Assembly (NCBI RefSeq): GCF_003364315.1
Contig: NZ_NXLS01000007.1
Coordinates: 38,628 to 102,627, forward strand
Source of the DNA: Helicobacter ganmani
GTDB lineage: Bacteria > Campylobacterota > Campylobacteria > Campylobacterales > Helicobacteraceae
Direction of reading: 5' to 3'
Length of the DNA stretch: 64,000 nucleotides
Part shown: positions 8,253 to 17,283 of the stretch, one piece after another
Layout: each line of letters starts with the position of its first letter
Numbering within the stretch: the first letter of the stretch is position 1
Position numbers and translations under genes: made by a program
The notes under the pieces: generated by a model
Database searches by the model: none
The model's input: the letters and a program-made list of their open reading frames with translations, nothing else
Told to the model about the DNA's origin: nothing

Positions 8253-8609
8253 TTAGTTGGATTGAGCGTTTAAATTATTGGATTGCACTGAAGTTGCTTC
8301 CTCTTGGCTTGGCGATTCTACATTATTTTGGGATTCTTTTATTTCTTGTGGTAAATCCACAGCTTGAAGAGGATTTTGCAATTCTACATTTTGCGTATTT
8401 TGAATCTTTTGATTTGCCTTGATGATTTCGTTTTTGAGTAAGTTGTTGATTTCGGAATATTCCAAAAATGTGCGTAGCAAGTCGCGCGGGTGAATGTTGT
8501 TCGTTTCATCTACTAAAGATTTTAACGATTCTAATGTGGCAATAGAAATCTCGCTTGTGGGTATGTCGTAGTAGCGACCCATAATGCAAACGCGAAAAAT
8601 ATCACTCAT
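8253..8609 (-). CDS. conserved hypothetical protein
   Basis: 118 residues. The N-terminal 55 residues (VCIMGRYYDIPTSEIS...HPRDLLRTFLEYSE) look folded; from residue 65 the chain is Gln/Asn/Ser-rich and probably unstructured. The ATG overlaps the TAA of the upstream gene by one base (TAATG), so the pair is translationally coupled. Similar short genes exist next to priA/uvrB in related species as far as I recall, but I can name no function. Confidence 0.6.
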   Translation of the reverse strand: MSDIFRVCIMGRYYDIPTSEISIATLESLKSLVDETNNIHPRDLLRTFLEYSEINNLLKNEIIKANQKIQNTQNVELQNPLQAVDLPQEIKESQNNVESPSQEEATSVQSNNLNAQSN

Positions 8610-8848
8610 TAGCGACCAAGAACATTTTGAATTTTGTTGAGCACATTCTCTAGTTCGCGTTCTTTTGCTCCAATTTCATCATAAAGTGAGCTAATCTCAC
8701 TATTTTTCGCTTCATTTTCTGCTTTTAGAAGCACGATTTGCTGACGCAACGATTGATTTTCGTCTTTTTGTTTTTGCAATTCATCTATTAGCGCGTCAAT
8801 GCTTTCTAAGAGTTTGCTTGAGAGATTCTTTGCTTCTTCCATATCCAT
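8609..8848 (-). CDS. small coiled-coil protein
   Basis: 79 residues from ATG 8848; a second ATG six bases further in has better spacing from AGGAAAG, so the start is uncertain by two codons. Almost the entire chain is a heptad-repeat coiled coil (LLESIDALIDELQKQKDE, then QQIVLLKAENEAKNSEI). It resembles ZapB-like or other short division/structural coiled coils in layout only, so a function cannot be assigned. It heads a two- or three-gene leftward unit toward priA. Confidence 0.6.
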   Translation of the reverse strand: MDMEEAKNLSSKLLESIDALIDELQKQKDENQSLRQQIVLLKAENEAKNSEISSLYDEIGAKERELENVLNKIQNVLGR

Positions 8849-8976
8849 CTTTCCTCGCAATTAAAAATAAATTTTAATTTTAACATTATTTTAAACATTT
8901 TTTATAAAAAACGCAAGATTTCTAAGGAATCTTATGCAAAAATTATGCTTTAATTTTGCTTAAAGGTTCTTTTTTA

Positions 8977-10950
8977 ATGTTTCAATTACATTCTTCTTTT
9001 CAACCCTCTGGAGACCAACCAGAAGCCATTAAAACGCTTAGCGGATTCATTCAGGCAGGCAATCAATACCAAACGCTCATTGGTGTAACAGGGAGCGGAA
9101 AAACCTTTTCTATGGCGCACATCATAGAATCTTTACAAATTCCCACCCTTATTATGACGCACAACAAAACCTTAGCGGCACAACTTTATAGTGAATTTAA
9201 GGGTTTTTTCCCAAAAAACCATGTGGAATACTTCATTTCGCACTTTGATTATTATCAACCAGAAGCCTATATTCCGCGTCAAGATTTGTTCATTGAAAAG
9301 GATTCTAGCATTAATGAGGAGCTAGAACGGCTACGATTAAGTGCAACTACTTCCCTGCTTGCCTATGATGATAGTATTGTTGTTGCCTCTGTCTCTGCAA
9401 ACTACGGCTTGGGGAATCCACGCGAATATTTAGAAATGATTGAAAAATTTGAAATAGGCGGGCAATACCACCAAAAGTCGCTTTTGTTACGCCTTGTAGA
9501 AATGGGCTATAAGCGCAATGATAATTTCTTTGAACGTGGAGACTTTCGCGTCAATGGTGAAGTAATAGACATTTATCCCGCATATAGTGAGGACGAAATT
9601 TTGCATTTGGAGTTTTTTGGCGATGAGTTAGAATCCCTCAGCCTTTTGGATTCTGTGGATAAGAAGTCGCTTAAAAAACTAAAATCCTTTGTGTTGTATG
9701 CAGCAAATCCTTTTATTGTAGGCGAAGAACGGCTAAAAAGCGCAATTAAAAGCATAGAAGAAGAGCTTGCAGAGCGATTAGCGTTTTTTAAATCTGTCGG
9801 AAAAATGATGGAATATGAGCGGCTAAAGTCTCGGACAGAATTTGATTTGGAAATGATTAGCGCGACAGGAATCTGCAAGGGCATTGAAAACTATGCGCGC
9901 CATTTAACGGGCAAAAAACCGGGTGAAACTCCTTATTCTCTGCTAGATTATTTCGCACAAAAAAATAAGCCTTATTTACTTATTGTAGATGAAAGCCACG
10001 TGAGTTTGCCACAATTTGGGGGAATGTATGCAGGCGATAGAAGTCGCAAAGAAGTGTTAGTAGAATATGGATTCCGCTTGCCAAGTGCGCTAGATAATCG
10101 CCCCTTGAAATACGAAGAGTTTATACAAAAAGCTCCGCATTTTTTGTTTGTTTCTGCAACTCCTGCACAAAAAGAGCTGGATTTGAGCGGCACGCACACC
10201 GCAGAACAACTTATCCGACCCACCGGCTTGCTAGACCCCACCTATGAAGTGCTAGCAGTGGATAGACAAGTGGAGATTCTTTATGATAGAGCAAGAGAAG
10301 TGATTGCCAAAGGCGAGCGCGTACTTGTAACTGCACTGACAAAAAAAATGGCAGAGGAACTTACAAAATATTATAGCGACTTAGGGCTCAAGGTGCGCTA
10401 TATGCACAGCGATATTGACGCGATTGAACGCAATCAAATCATTCGTGCTTTAAGGGCGGGAGAATTTGATATTTTGGTAGGAATCAATTTATTGCGTGAG
10501 GGATTGGATTTGCCTGAAGTCTCTTTGATTGCGATTTTGGACGCAGACAAAGAAGGATTTTTACGCAGTGAAACGAGTCTAATTCAAACAATGGGACGCG
10601 CGGCAAGGAATCTGCATGGGCATGTGTTGCTCTTTGCAGATAAAATCACCCCCTCTATGCAAAAAGCTATGGAGATTACAGACTATCGTAGAAGCAAGCA
10701 AGAAGCATACAACAAGGCGCATAACATCTCACCACAAAGTGTTTCAAGAAAGCTTGATGAGGATTTGAGGAATCAAGACTTAGGAATACTCTACGAAAAA
10801 GCAAAGAAAAGCAAAGACAAAATGCCTAAAAGCGAACGCGAAAAGCTTATCAAAGAACTAAGCAAAAGAATGCACGAAGCAGCTAAAAAGCTAGAATTTG
10901 AAGAAGCGGCGAGATTGCGAGATGAAATCGCCAAATTAAGGACAATGTAA
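8977..10950 (+). CDS. uvrB: excinuclease ABC subunit B
   Basis: 657 residues from ATG 8977 ([15 protein letters not shown]); an in-frame TTG 21 bases upstream is not preferred. Motifs: Walker [13 protein letters not shown], the beta-hairpin region [14 protein letters not shown] that grips damaged [20 protein letters not shown], helicase motifs V/VI ([19 protein letters not shown]), and a C-terminal UVR domain ([16 protein letters not shown]) that contacts UvrC. It is the damage-verification helicase of nucleotide excision repair. It is monocistronic here, divergent from the coiled-coil gene. Confidence 0.97.
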   Translation: MFQLHSSFQPSGDQPEAIKTLSGFIQAGNQYQTLIGVTGSGKTFSMAHIIESLQIPTLIMTHNKTLAAQLYSEFKGFFPKNHVEYFISHFDYYQPEAYIPRQDLFIEKDSSINEELERLRLSATTSLLAYDDSIVVASVSANYGLGNPREYLEMIEKFEIGGQYHQKSLLLRLVEMGYKRNDNFFERGDFRVNGEVIDIYPAYSEDEILHLEFFGDELESLSLLDSVDKKSLKKLKSFVLYAANPFIVGEERLKSAIKSIEEELAERLAFFKSVGKMMEYERLKSRTEFDLEMISATGICKGIENYARHLTGKKPGETPYSLLDYFAQKNKPYLLIVDESHVSLPQFGGMYAGDRSRKEVLVEYGFRLPSALDNRPLKYEEFIQKAPHFLFVSATPAQKELDLSGTHTAEQLIRPTGLLDPTYEVLAVDRQVEILYDRAREVIAKGERVLVTALTKKMAEELTKYYSDLGLKVRYMHSDIDAIERNQIIRALRAGEFDILVGINLLREGLDLPEVSLIAILDADKEGFLRSETSLIQTMGRAARNLHGHVLLFADKITPSMQKAMEITDYRRSKQEAYNKAHNISPQSVSRKLDEDLRNQDLGILYEKAKKSKDKMPKSEREKLIKELSKRMHEAAKKLEFEEAARLRDEIAKLRTM

Positions 10951-10972
10951 AATTGTCTTTAAATCACGATTA

Positions 10973-13036
10973 TTAATACTTTTTCTTGTTAATATCTTCT
11001 AAGATTGCATCAGCCAACTTTGCAACATCTTGACCAATCACATTCACATCTTTAGCGATTTGATTATTTTGTTGTGTAATTTGCTCTACTTCAGCAATAG
11101 AATTTGTAATTGCTTCCATTGCACTTGCTTGATGATTGATGTTATCACCTGCTTGGTTAATGGACTGCACCAATGTATTTGTATAGGCTTCAATCTCGCT
11201 CAAACTCTTGCCCGTGCGTTCTGCTAACTTTCGCACTTCATCAGCCACAACTGCAAAACCTCTTCCGTGTTCCCCTGCTCTTGCTGCTTCAATGGCTGCA
11301 TTAAGGGCTAAAAGATTGGTTTGGTCTGCAATATCTTGAATAACTTTCAAAATATTTTTAATCTCATCACTCTGTCTTGCCACCTCTTTAATCATTGTAT
11401 TGCTATCTTGCATATCTTGAGAAATCTTAGATATCGTTTGTGAGCTAGCTTGCAGGGATTGCGTTTGCAAATCAGACTGCTTTGTTAGATTAACTAAGAA
11501 ACTCCTTAAATTACTACTTTTTTCGTGCAAAGTATTAGAACATTCTGCACTAAAGCGAAGCATTTTGGCAACTTCCTCTCCTAGTTTATTTGTAATGATT
11601 TCCACTTCTCCTTTTGGATTTTCTAAAGATTTCGTAAAGTCTAATTCAGAAAATGACTGATGCACTTTTGCGATACTCTTAAGGTCAGAACCAATGTGAT
11701 GTTGCAAAGAATCCAACATTGTATTTAAAACTTCTTTTAATTCCAAAAGATTGGGATTATTTGGATTAGCTTCAATACGCACTTTTAAATCTCCTTGCTC
11801 TACTTTTGCAACAACTTGTAAGGATTCTTTAATCGCAATCTGATCTTTTTCTAAACCAAACTTAATATTTTGAGCGTTTTGATTAATAGTTTTTCCCATT
11901 GCCCCTAATTCATCTCTACAAGTTAAAGGAATATCTTGAAAATTGTCTCGTTTGTTGTTTAAATAATCAAAAAATTCCTGCAAGCCGTATTTTATTAAAT
12001 TTAATCGTTTATAGATAATATGCCCCACTAGATACATTACAACACAAATAAGCACCAAAACTAGCAAAGAAATCATTGCTGCAAAATTACGAGTTGCCTT
12101 AGCAACTTTCAACATTTCTTCTAATGGAATATTTGCAAACACCACCCAGTGAATCGTATTGCTATTAGTCCCAAGTGTAAGGGGTTCCATAATTGTTATT
12201 ATAGGTGCTTTTGTATTGGGACTAATTCTATCAAAGATAATCTCTTTGCCCAACAAAGCCTCTTTTAAATATTCATTTGCACTTTTATCTACATTTTCCA
12301 TTTCACGATTAAATGTATGGAAAAACTTATGATGTAAAACTACACTATTTTGAGAGAGAAGGACAATGAAGCCACTTTCTAAGATTTTCATTTGCTCCAT
12401 TTCTTCACCCATTTTTTTTAAATCCAATAGAATCCCACTAATACCAATCGTATGAGAATTATAAGTAATTTTGTTCAATAAATAAACAGGAGCATAAAGG
12501 GGTGTCTTGTCCGCACTATCTTTTGGCTTTGGTTTTAGTTTGGGTATAAAAATTGCCTGTGTTTCGCTGTCTTTAAATAGTGCATTGATTTCATCGTTCG
12601 TAAGGCTTTCAATGTATTTTGGTGATGATGAAGAGGTGGTATAAACTTCACCATTAAAGAATTTGACAAATGCAGATTGGTAAAGACCATTTTGACTTAA
12701 TAATTGTTTTAAATAACCATTTAATATTGCAGAGCAGTTAGAATCGCAAAAGCGATTTGCATTTGGACTTGTTAGATTGCGCAAGCTTTGATTAGCTAAA
12801 ATTGCAATATTTGCTACATTTTCAAATCCTAAATTAATTTTATTTTCTAAAATCCTTGCTTGGTTTTTGAGTGTCGCTTGCGCATAATTTGTGGTTGTTT
12901 CTTTGGCAAAATTAAAATTCTTATTCCCTACTAGCCACACGACTAAAGCAAGTCCAATAAGAGCCACTGCAAAACTTGCAAAAATGATTTTAAACTTTAA
13001 GCTGACATCATTTACTCTTAATAGAACTCGCCACAT
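10973..13036 (-). CDS. methyl-accepting chemotaxis protein
   Basis: 687 residues. Transmembrane segments at about 17-36 and 293-315 bracket a periplasmic dCache-type sensor domain of about 260 residues containing two cysteines (CDSNC). A HAMP-like linker follows, with the Helicobacter-specific [11 protein letters not shown] segment, then the signalling domain with the conserved hairpin tip around [20 protein letters not shown] and [18 protein letters not shown]. It lacks a C-terminal NWETF-like tether. RBS GGGGAG precedes the ATG. A -10 box (13061-13066) and a palindromic operator candidate (13088-13104) lie upstream. The ligand cannot be read from sequence. Confidence 0.92.
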   Translation of the reverse strand: MWRVLLRVNDVSLKFKIIFASFAVALIGLALVVWLVGNKNFNFAKETTTNYAQATLKNQARILENKINLGFENVANIAILANQSLRNLTSPNANRFCDSNCSAILNGYLKQLLSQNGLYQSAFVKFFNGEVYTTSSSSPKYIESLTNDEINALFKDSETQAIFIPKLKPKPKDSADKTPLYAPVYLLNKITYNSHTIGISGILLDLKKMGEEMEQMKILESGFIVLLSQNSVVLHHKFFHTFNREMENVDKSANEYLKEALLGKEIIFDRISPNTKAPIITIMEPLTLGTNSNTIHWVVFANIPLEEMLKVAKATRNFAAMISLLVLVLICVVMYLVGHIIYKRLNLIKYGLQEFFDYLNNKRDNFQDIPLTCRDELGAMGKTINQNAQNIKFGLEKDQIAIKESLQVVAKVEQGDLKVRIEANPNNPNLLELKEVLNTMLDSLQHHIGSDLKSIAKVHQSFSELDFTKSLENPKGEVEIITNKLGEEVAKMLRFSAECSNTLHEKSSNLRSFLVNLTKQSDLQTQSLQASSQTISKISQDMQDSNTMIKEVARQSDEIKNILKVIQDIADQTNLLALNAAIEAARAGEHGRGFAVVADEVRKLAERTGKSLSEIEAYTNTLVQSINQAGDNINHQASAMEAITNSIAEVEQITQQNNQIAKDVNVIGQDVAKLADAILEDINKKKY

Positions 13037-13060
13037 TATAAACTCCCCTTATTTTTAGAT

Positions 13061-13066
13061 ATTATA
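13061..13066 (-). promoter_or_regulatory. -10 box of the chemoreceptor gene
   Basis: TATAAT on the minus strand, 24 bases before the start codon. It implies a transcription start near 13054. Confidence 0.5.
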
Positions 13067-13087
13067 CTAAAACAACTAGATAAAGCT

Positions 13088-13104
13088 ATGTGATTTAATC
13101 ACAT
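13088..13104. promoter_or_regulatory. palindromic operator candidate upstream of the chemoreceptor
   Basis: ATGTGATTTAATCACAT, a 17-bp near-perfect palindrome of the CRP/FNR type but with a five-base centre between TGTGA and TCACA. Its centre lies about 42 bases before the inferred transcription start, the class II activator position. A sister copy lies at 17186-17204 before the asparaginase gene. Confidence 0.5.
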
Positions 13105-13233
13105 TGATAACCTTGCTTTGAGAGTAAAAATTAAAAAAATATTTTGGAATCTTGCTAATATTAGGAGCTTAAGGATGGCATTTGTCAAGTCAAATATTGT
13201 AATTTTAAGTTTGTAGATTATGATTATAAATTT

Positions 13234-13256
13234 AAAATAAAGGGACGATTAATTTT
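13234..13256 (+). repeat. left recombination-like site
   Basis: Reads AAAATAAAGG, then GA, then CGATTAATTTT. It matches the right site (14027-14050) in inverted orientation, with GGACGATTAATTTTA identical over 15 bases and AAAATAAA identical over 8, and a one-base length difference between these blocks. The dyad about a two-base centre resembles hix/gix crossover sites of DNA invertases. Confidence 0.6.
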
Positions 13257-13304
13257 ACTCAAAAAAAGCTTAAATTTATATTTTATCTTTTATTTTGGAT
13301 TCTG

Positions 13305-13343
13305 GATTGCCACAAAAATTTTGCAAATTTTCTCGCAAGGACG
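13305..13343. repeat. dispersed intergenic repeat, AT-core form
   Basis: On the minus strand it reads GTCCTTGCGAG, then AAAATTTGCAAAATTTTT, then GTGGCAATC. It has the same ends as the other copies in the window. This copy lies within the candidate invertible segment, just after the recombinase stop. Confidence 0.6.
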
Positions 13344-13347
13344 AATC

Positions 13348-13977
13348 CTAAGCCTTGCCTTTATCTAAAATCAGATTCCGACTTTTGCAAAACCATAAAA
13401 ACGCTTCATAGGTTTTTAACTTTTCATATCCCAAAATGCGCCAAATCTCCTTGACACATTCTCCTTGCGCAATGCGTAGTTTGATTTGTTCTATATCTTT
13501 GTCAAACACGCTATTAAGGGAGTTTTTGGGACGCCCTAATCGTTTGCCTTTTGCCTTAGCGTTTTGTAATCCTGCTTTGGTTCTTAGCGAGATAAACTCT
13601 CGTTCTGTTTCAGCCACATAAGCATAAATACTCAAAAGCAACTTGGAAGTTGCGTTATTAAAAGTCGTCAATTCTGGCTGACGAATAAAAATAAGTTGGA
13701 TTCCTTTATCTGCTAGTTCCAAAACAAGCAAAATCGTCTCCAACATACTTCTGCCAAGCCTTGATAATTCAGTCGTAATGAGCAAATCGCCACTTTTGAG
13801 AGTTTTTTTGAGTGCGATGATTTTCCGCTTTTCTTGCGATTGTTTAGAGCTTATTTCAATAATGAGCCAATCATCTATTGTGATATTATGAATTTTGCAA
13901 TATTCAAAGATTTGGGTTTTTTGCGCGCTTAAATCTTGCTTATTTGTGCTAACTCTAATGTATGCAATGCGTTTCAA
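13348..13977 (-). CDS. serine recombinase (resolvase/invertase family)
   Basis: 209 residues. The N-terminal catalytic domain starts KRIAYIRVSTNKQDLSAQ with the nucleophile Ser10 and Arg8, followed by DLLITTELSRLGRSMLE holding the conserved arginines. A long helix leads to GKRLGRPKNS and a C-terminal helix-turn-helix (about 165-200, KEIWRILGYEKLKTYEAFL). This is the small Hin/Gin/Tn3-resolvase architecture, not the IS607 type, which has an N-terminal MerR-like domain. The gene is flanked by inverted sites and by no transposase. Promoter-like TATAAT lies about 25 bases upstream on the minus strand. A DNA invertase acting on its own flanking sites is the favoured role; a solitary resolvase or element relic is the alternative. 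Confidence 0.9.
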   Translation of the reverse strand: MKRIAYIRVSTNKQDLSAQKTQIFEYCKIHNITIDDWLIIEISSKQSQEKRKIIALKKTLKSGDLLITTELSRLGRSMLETILLVLELADKGIQLIFIRQPELTTFNNATSKLLLSIYAYVAETEREFISLRTKAGLQNAKAKGKRLGRPKNSLNSVFDKDIEQIKLRIAQGECVKEIWRILGYEKLKTYEAFLWFCKSRNLILDKGKA

Positions 13978-14026
13978 GTGGTTTCCTAGTGGCTTTTAAG
14001 AATTATAACTAATATTGTGGTTAATT

Positions 14027-14050
14027 AAAATTAATCGTCCGATTTATTTT
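14027..14050 (-). repeat. right recombination-like site
   Basis: Arms AAAATTAATCG (14027-14037) and CGATTTATTTT (14040-14050) are inverted repeats of each other at 10 of 11 positions around a TC centre (14038-14039). This is a nearly perfect dyad with the size and two-base crossover centre expected of a serine-invertase site. Confidence 0.65.
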
Positions 14051-14198
14051 ATTTGCGGACTTAAGGAGAGCGAGTGGCTTAAAGAGAAATGAGTGGGTAT
14101 TTTGAAAGTTTTGTCCCCTCTGACTTCCTCTTATACACTACAAACTCTCCCTTGATAGCAAATAAAATTTAGGAATCACAAAAACATAAGGAGAATAA

Positions 14199-16943
14199 AT
14201 GAAAATCTCATTGATTGCGAGTCGCTACTTAGTTGGCTCTATGGCTTTAAGTTTATCTGCGCTTAGCTTGTATGCGACAGATGTTACAACAAAGGCGGAG
14301 TTTGAGACAAATTTCGTCAAACAAGAGGGAACGAATAACTACAAAAACAAAAACAACAATGCTACACTAGCAATCAAGCTCCCTACTACTGCGGCGAAAG
14401 AAGTGCAAGCATTGCTAGGCGCAAATGGCAGAATCGTCATAGATAATGCAAACCAAGAAATCACACTAGGTGCAGCAAACACAGATATTTTTGGCTCTAC
14501 TTTGGCAGACATTGAGGACACAAACAATAAATTCTATGGGTTTGACCTCACAAGCACTCACGCAAATGGAATCACCAATGGAGGAACACTCAATGTCGGC
14601 AAGGATTCCACTATCACAGGGAAATTTACAAATAACGAGGCATTGAATATCTTAGGAAGCAAGCTAGATGTTACAGGGGATTTTGTGCAAGCCGCTAGCA
14701 AAACGCTTGACATTATGGAAGGCGCATTGAATGTCAAAGGCGCAGTCAATATACAAGGAAATGCGGCTTTAGATTCTGGTAGAATCAATGTCATCGGCTC
14801 TTATACAGAGGATGGAGCGACTGCTTATGACCTCTATGACTTAAACAACCTCATCAGCGTGCGAAAGGCTGGGGACAACTCTGCTACTGATGGACAAATC
14901 AGTTTGAATGCAAATTCAACATTCACGATTAATACCCAAAGACGCGCATTAGCAGACGACCTCAACCTAATGACTGCAGAGGGTGGATTCGCTACTGCTT
15001 CTCTTGGCACATTAGACGCGACAAAGAATCTTTATCCAACAGCTCTCACACAAAAACTCCCCACAGTGAATTTCCAAGCAAGCGCAGCAGACTATTTAGA
15101 CAACCCAAGCTTGCTTGCAGGGATTGAGGGGCTAGAGTTTGAACGAGAAGTACAAGCGGGAACGAATACCTCTGGTGGAACTGCGATACGCGAATACACA
15201 CTCTATATCTCTGAAGACAAAAAGACCTTGTTTGTCAAAGTCGAAGCAGCAGGTGGTTTGGCAGCAGACACTACAAAGGATATGACACAAGCACAAATCA
15301 TCACAGCACTCAATACTGCGATGGAATCTCAAATCACTGCAGATAAAACTACGATTGGAGGTAATAACTCCACTGCAAATACCGCACGCAAAGCCATCGC
15401 AGACGCAAAAACAGCAGAACAAAGCAAAGTTACTACCGCAACTACTGCCATTACAACTGCGAATACTACTATCACAGCACAACAAGCAATCATAGACAAC
15501 CCCAATTCTACACAAGCGCAAATTGACACTGCAAAAGTAGCACTTGCGGACGCACAAGCAAAAAAATCTGCCCAAGAGGCTATCAAGGCGCAAGCGGAAG
15601 CAAATATCGCTAAACTAAACCAAGCCGAAACACAACTTGCAGACAAATACACCGCACTAACTATTTCCACAGCGGCAACAGACGCAGAAAAACTCCGTGA
15701 AAATCTCGGGCTTCTTGTAGGAGAATCCTATGCTGGAATCGCACAACAAGCCCTCATCGTAACAACGAATAAAAACGAAAACAAACTTCTTGTAGCTCTT
15801 GCGACAAACGAGGGAGACTTGAGGGCAACAAGCGTTTCACTAGATAATGCAGGAAATCTAAGCGAAGCGTATGGAATTTTAAGGTCTTTTGCGGGTAGCT
15901 CTGTGAATGTCAATGAAGCCTTAAATGTCATTACGAATCGCAATTTCTTCAAAAACACAAGAGAAAATGCGAAATCTGCTTCTACGCTTGCAAACGCTGC
16001 AACTTCCGCACTTACAGGAATCAATGTCGCAAACGAAATGTCTATTAGCAATCGTGTTGCAGCCTATAACAACCCTTATGGAGCAAAACTTGCAAATATC
16101 GGTTCTGACGCAATAGGAAACTACTATGATACCTACAAAGCAAGCGTATGGGCAAACGCATTTGGTGGTGCAAGTATCATTGATGGCGATAGCGGCGGAC
16201 TCTATGGTGTAACTTTGGGGGTAGATGGAAATGTAACCGATAATTTGCTCTTGGGTGCTTACTTCACTTATGCCAACTCTACATTGAAAGACAACGCATT
16301 AAAACAAGAAGCAGACAACTACCAAGTTGGACTTTATTCTCTAATCAAATTCGCAGAAACTTGGGAAGTAGGGCTTAAAGGATATGGACAATGGGGTTCA
16401 ACAGACCAAGAATCACGCAATATTGCAGGGCTAAACACTGCTGACTTCACCAAAAAATTCTTTGGCTTAAGTGGAAGCTTAGGGAAAGTGTTTGACCTCT
16501 CTAATGGCAACTTCTTAAAACCTTTTGCGGGATTGAACTACTATTATAGCTTTACTCCATCTTATACAGAAAAAGGCACATCCCTAGCCCAACACGTCCA
16601 ATCCTCTACAAACAATTCTGTGAGTATTGATGCGGGCTTAGAATACAGAAAATACTTCGGAAGTAGCTCTTATCTCTATGTTGTGCCAAAAGTTGAACAA
16701 TATATCGTTAATAATGGCGATGATTTTGTTGCGAAATTCGTAGGCTCAAACACAAATTTCATAATTGACGGAGATGACAAAAAACGCACTTATGGACAAA
16801 TCTTGCTTGGAGGCAATATAGAGCTTACACAAGATTGGGTCTTGAATGTAGGTGTAGGCGCGAAACAAATCCTAGCAGGCAAGTTTGAATCCAAAAACGA
16901 AACTTATTTAAACGGAAATGCGGGATTAAAATATAGATTCTAA
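14199..16943 (+). CDS. autotransporter (type Va) surface protein
   Basis: 914 residues. A signal peptide (about 1-27: LVGSMALSLSALSL then YA) is followed by a passenger with beta-helix-like, Asn/Gly-rich repeats (TNGGTLNVGKDSTITG, ALNVKGAVNIQGNAALDSG). Residues about 355-500 are Ala/Thr/Gln/Lys-rich and probably a long coiled coil. The last 270 or so residues form the autotransporter beta-barrel: alternating strands such as VWANAFGGAS, LLGAYFTYANS, and a terminal GNAGLKYRF ending in Phe. RBS AAGGAG is present. It is the only gene facing the right edge of the candidate invertible segment, 149 bases away, which suggests on/off control. The likely role is adhesion or another surface interaction. 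Confidence 0.9.
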   Translation: MKISLIASRYLVGSMALSLSALSLYATDVTTKAEFETNFVKQEGTNNYKNKNNNATLAIKLPTTAAKEVQALLGANGRIVIDNANQEITLGAANTDIFGSTLADIEDTNNKFYGFDLTSTHANGITNGGTLNVGKDSTITGKFTNNEALNILGSKLDVTGDFVQAASKTLDIMEGALNVKGAVNIQGNAALDSGRINVIGSYTEDGATAYDLYDLNNLISVRKAGDNSATDGQISLNANSTFTINTQRRALADDLNLMTAEGGFATASLGTLDATKNLYPTALTQKLPTVNFQASAADYLDNPSLLAGIEGLEFEREVQAGTNTSGGTAIREYTLYISEDKKTLFVKVEAAGGLAADTTKDMTQAQIITALNTAMESQITADKTTIGGNNSTANTARKAIADAKTAEQSKVTTATTAITTANTTITAQQAIIDNPNSTQAQIDTAKVALADAQAKKSAQEAIKAQAEANIAKLNQAETQLADKYTALTISTAATDAEKLRENLGLLVGESYAGIAQQALIVTTNKNENKLLVALATNEGDLRATSVSLDNAGNLSEAYGILRSFAGSSVNVNEALNVITNRNFFKNTRENAKSASTLANAATSALTGINVANEMSISNRVAAYNNPYGAKLANIGSDAIGNYYDTYKASVWANAFGGASIIDGDSGGLYGVTLGVDGNVTDNLLLGAYFTYANSTLKDNALKQEADNYQVGLYSLIKFAETWEVGLKGYGQWGSTDQESRNIAGLNTADFTKKFFGLSGSLGKVFDLSNGNFLKPFAGLNYYYSFTPSYTEKGTSLAQHVQSSTNNSVSIDAGLEYRKYFGSSSYLYVVPKVEQYIVNNGDDFVAKFVGSNTNFIIDGDDKKRTYGQILLGGNIELTQDWVLNVGVGAKQILAGKFESKNETYLNGNAGLKYRF

Positions 16944-17185
16944 TGCTAAATTAAGTGTGCTTGCCTCTTTGGCGTGCGCACTTCGTTTTAGGATTTCAAT
17001 TTATTCTCCTTTTACTATCTTCCAAAAGGAAGATAGCCTCAATTTTTCATTATCGTTTTATTATGGCATTGTCCTTGTGGGATTCTATGCGAGATTCTAT
17101 ATTATGGATTTGCAAGTGTGGGTCGGTTGCTTTCGCAACAGACGCTTCGGCTTCGCCTCGCAAGGACTGCGGTGGAATCTGAAGC

Positions 17186-17204
17186 AATGTGATTTTATCA
17201 CATT
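17186..17204. promoter_or_regulatory. palindromic operator candidate upstream of asparaginase
   Basis: AATGTGATTTTATCACATT is a perfect palindrome (8-base arms around TTT). Its centre lies about 62 bases before the transcription start inferred from the -10 box at 17246-17251, the class I activator position. It matches the palindrome at 13088-13104. Confidence 0.55.
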
Positions 17205-17245
17205 AAAACAAGATTATTTTAAAATATTTTACATAATAACTTTGA

Positions 17246-17251
17246 TATAAT
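17246..17251 (+). promoter_or_regulatory. -10 box of the asparaginase gene
   Basis: TATAAT in the context TTTGATATAATTACG, 33 bases before the start codon. The rest of the 16944-17283 gap holds a degenerate copy of the dispersed repeat (about 17130-17170, GCTTCGGCTTCGCCTCGC) and the palindrome at 17186-17204. Confidence 0.6.
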
Positions 17252-17283
17252 TACGAAGATTCTTAAATTTTCAAGGAGTAAAA

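Larger units (their letters stand above)
13234..14050. other. candidate invertible DNA segment carrying its own recombinase
   Basis: About 0.8 kb bounded by two inverted recombination-like sites and holding a single gene, a Hin/resolvase-type serine recombinase. The centres of the two sites read GA (13244-13245) and TC (14038-14039) on the plus strand, i.e. the same non-palindromic dinucleotide in opposite orientation, which for this enzyme class gives inversion rather than deletion. An autotransporter gene starts 149 bases beyond the right site. In the opposite orientation the recombinase gene and any promoter at the present left end would face the autotransporter. That inversion actually occurs is inferred. 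Confidence 0.5.

Noticed and set aside
13348..13977. Recombinase gene as part of an IS607-type insertion sequence
   Set aside because: IS607 TnpA has an N-terminal MerR-like domain before the catalytic part, and a TnpB gene normally follows. Here the catalytic Ser is at residue 10, the HTH is C-terminal and no TnpB is present.
14089..14172. Short ORF MSGYFESFVPSDF before the autotransporter
   Set aside because: 27 codons, no good ribosome site and no recognisable family; it lies in the autotransporter leader and is probably chance.
15132..16051. Long antisense ORFs opposite the autotransporter
   Set aside because: Their composition (Cys- and Ser-rich) mirrors the Ala/Thr repeat codons of the sense strand, as expected of a shadow frame.
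16955..17250. ORFs of 75 and 97 codons upstream of the asparaginase gene
   Set aside because: They run through a dispersed repeat, the palindrome and the -10 box of ansB; no ribosome site.
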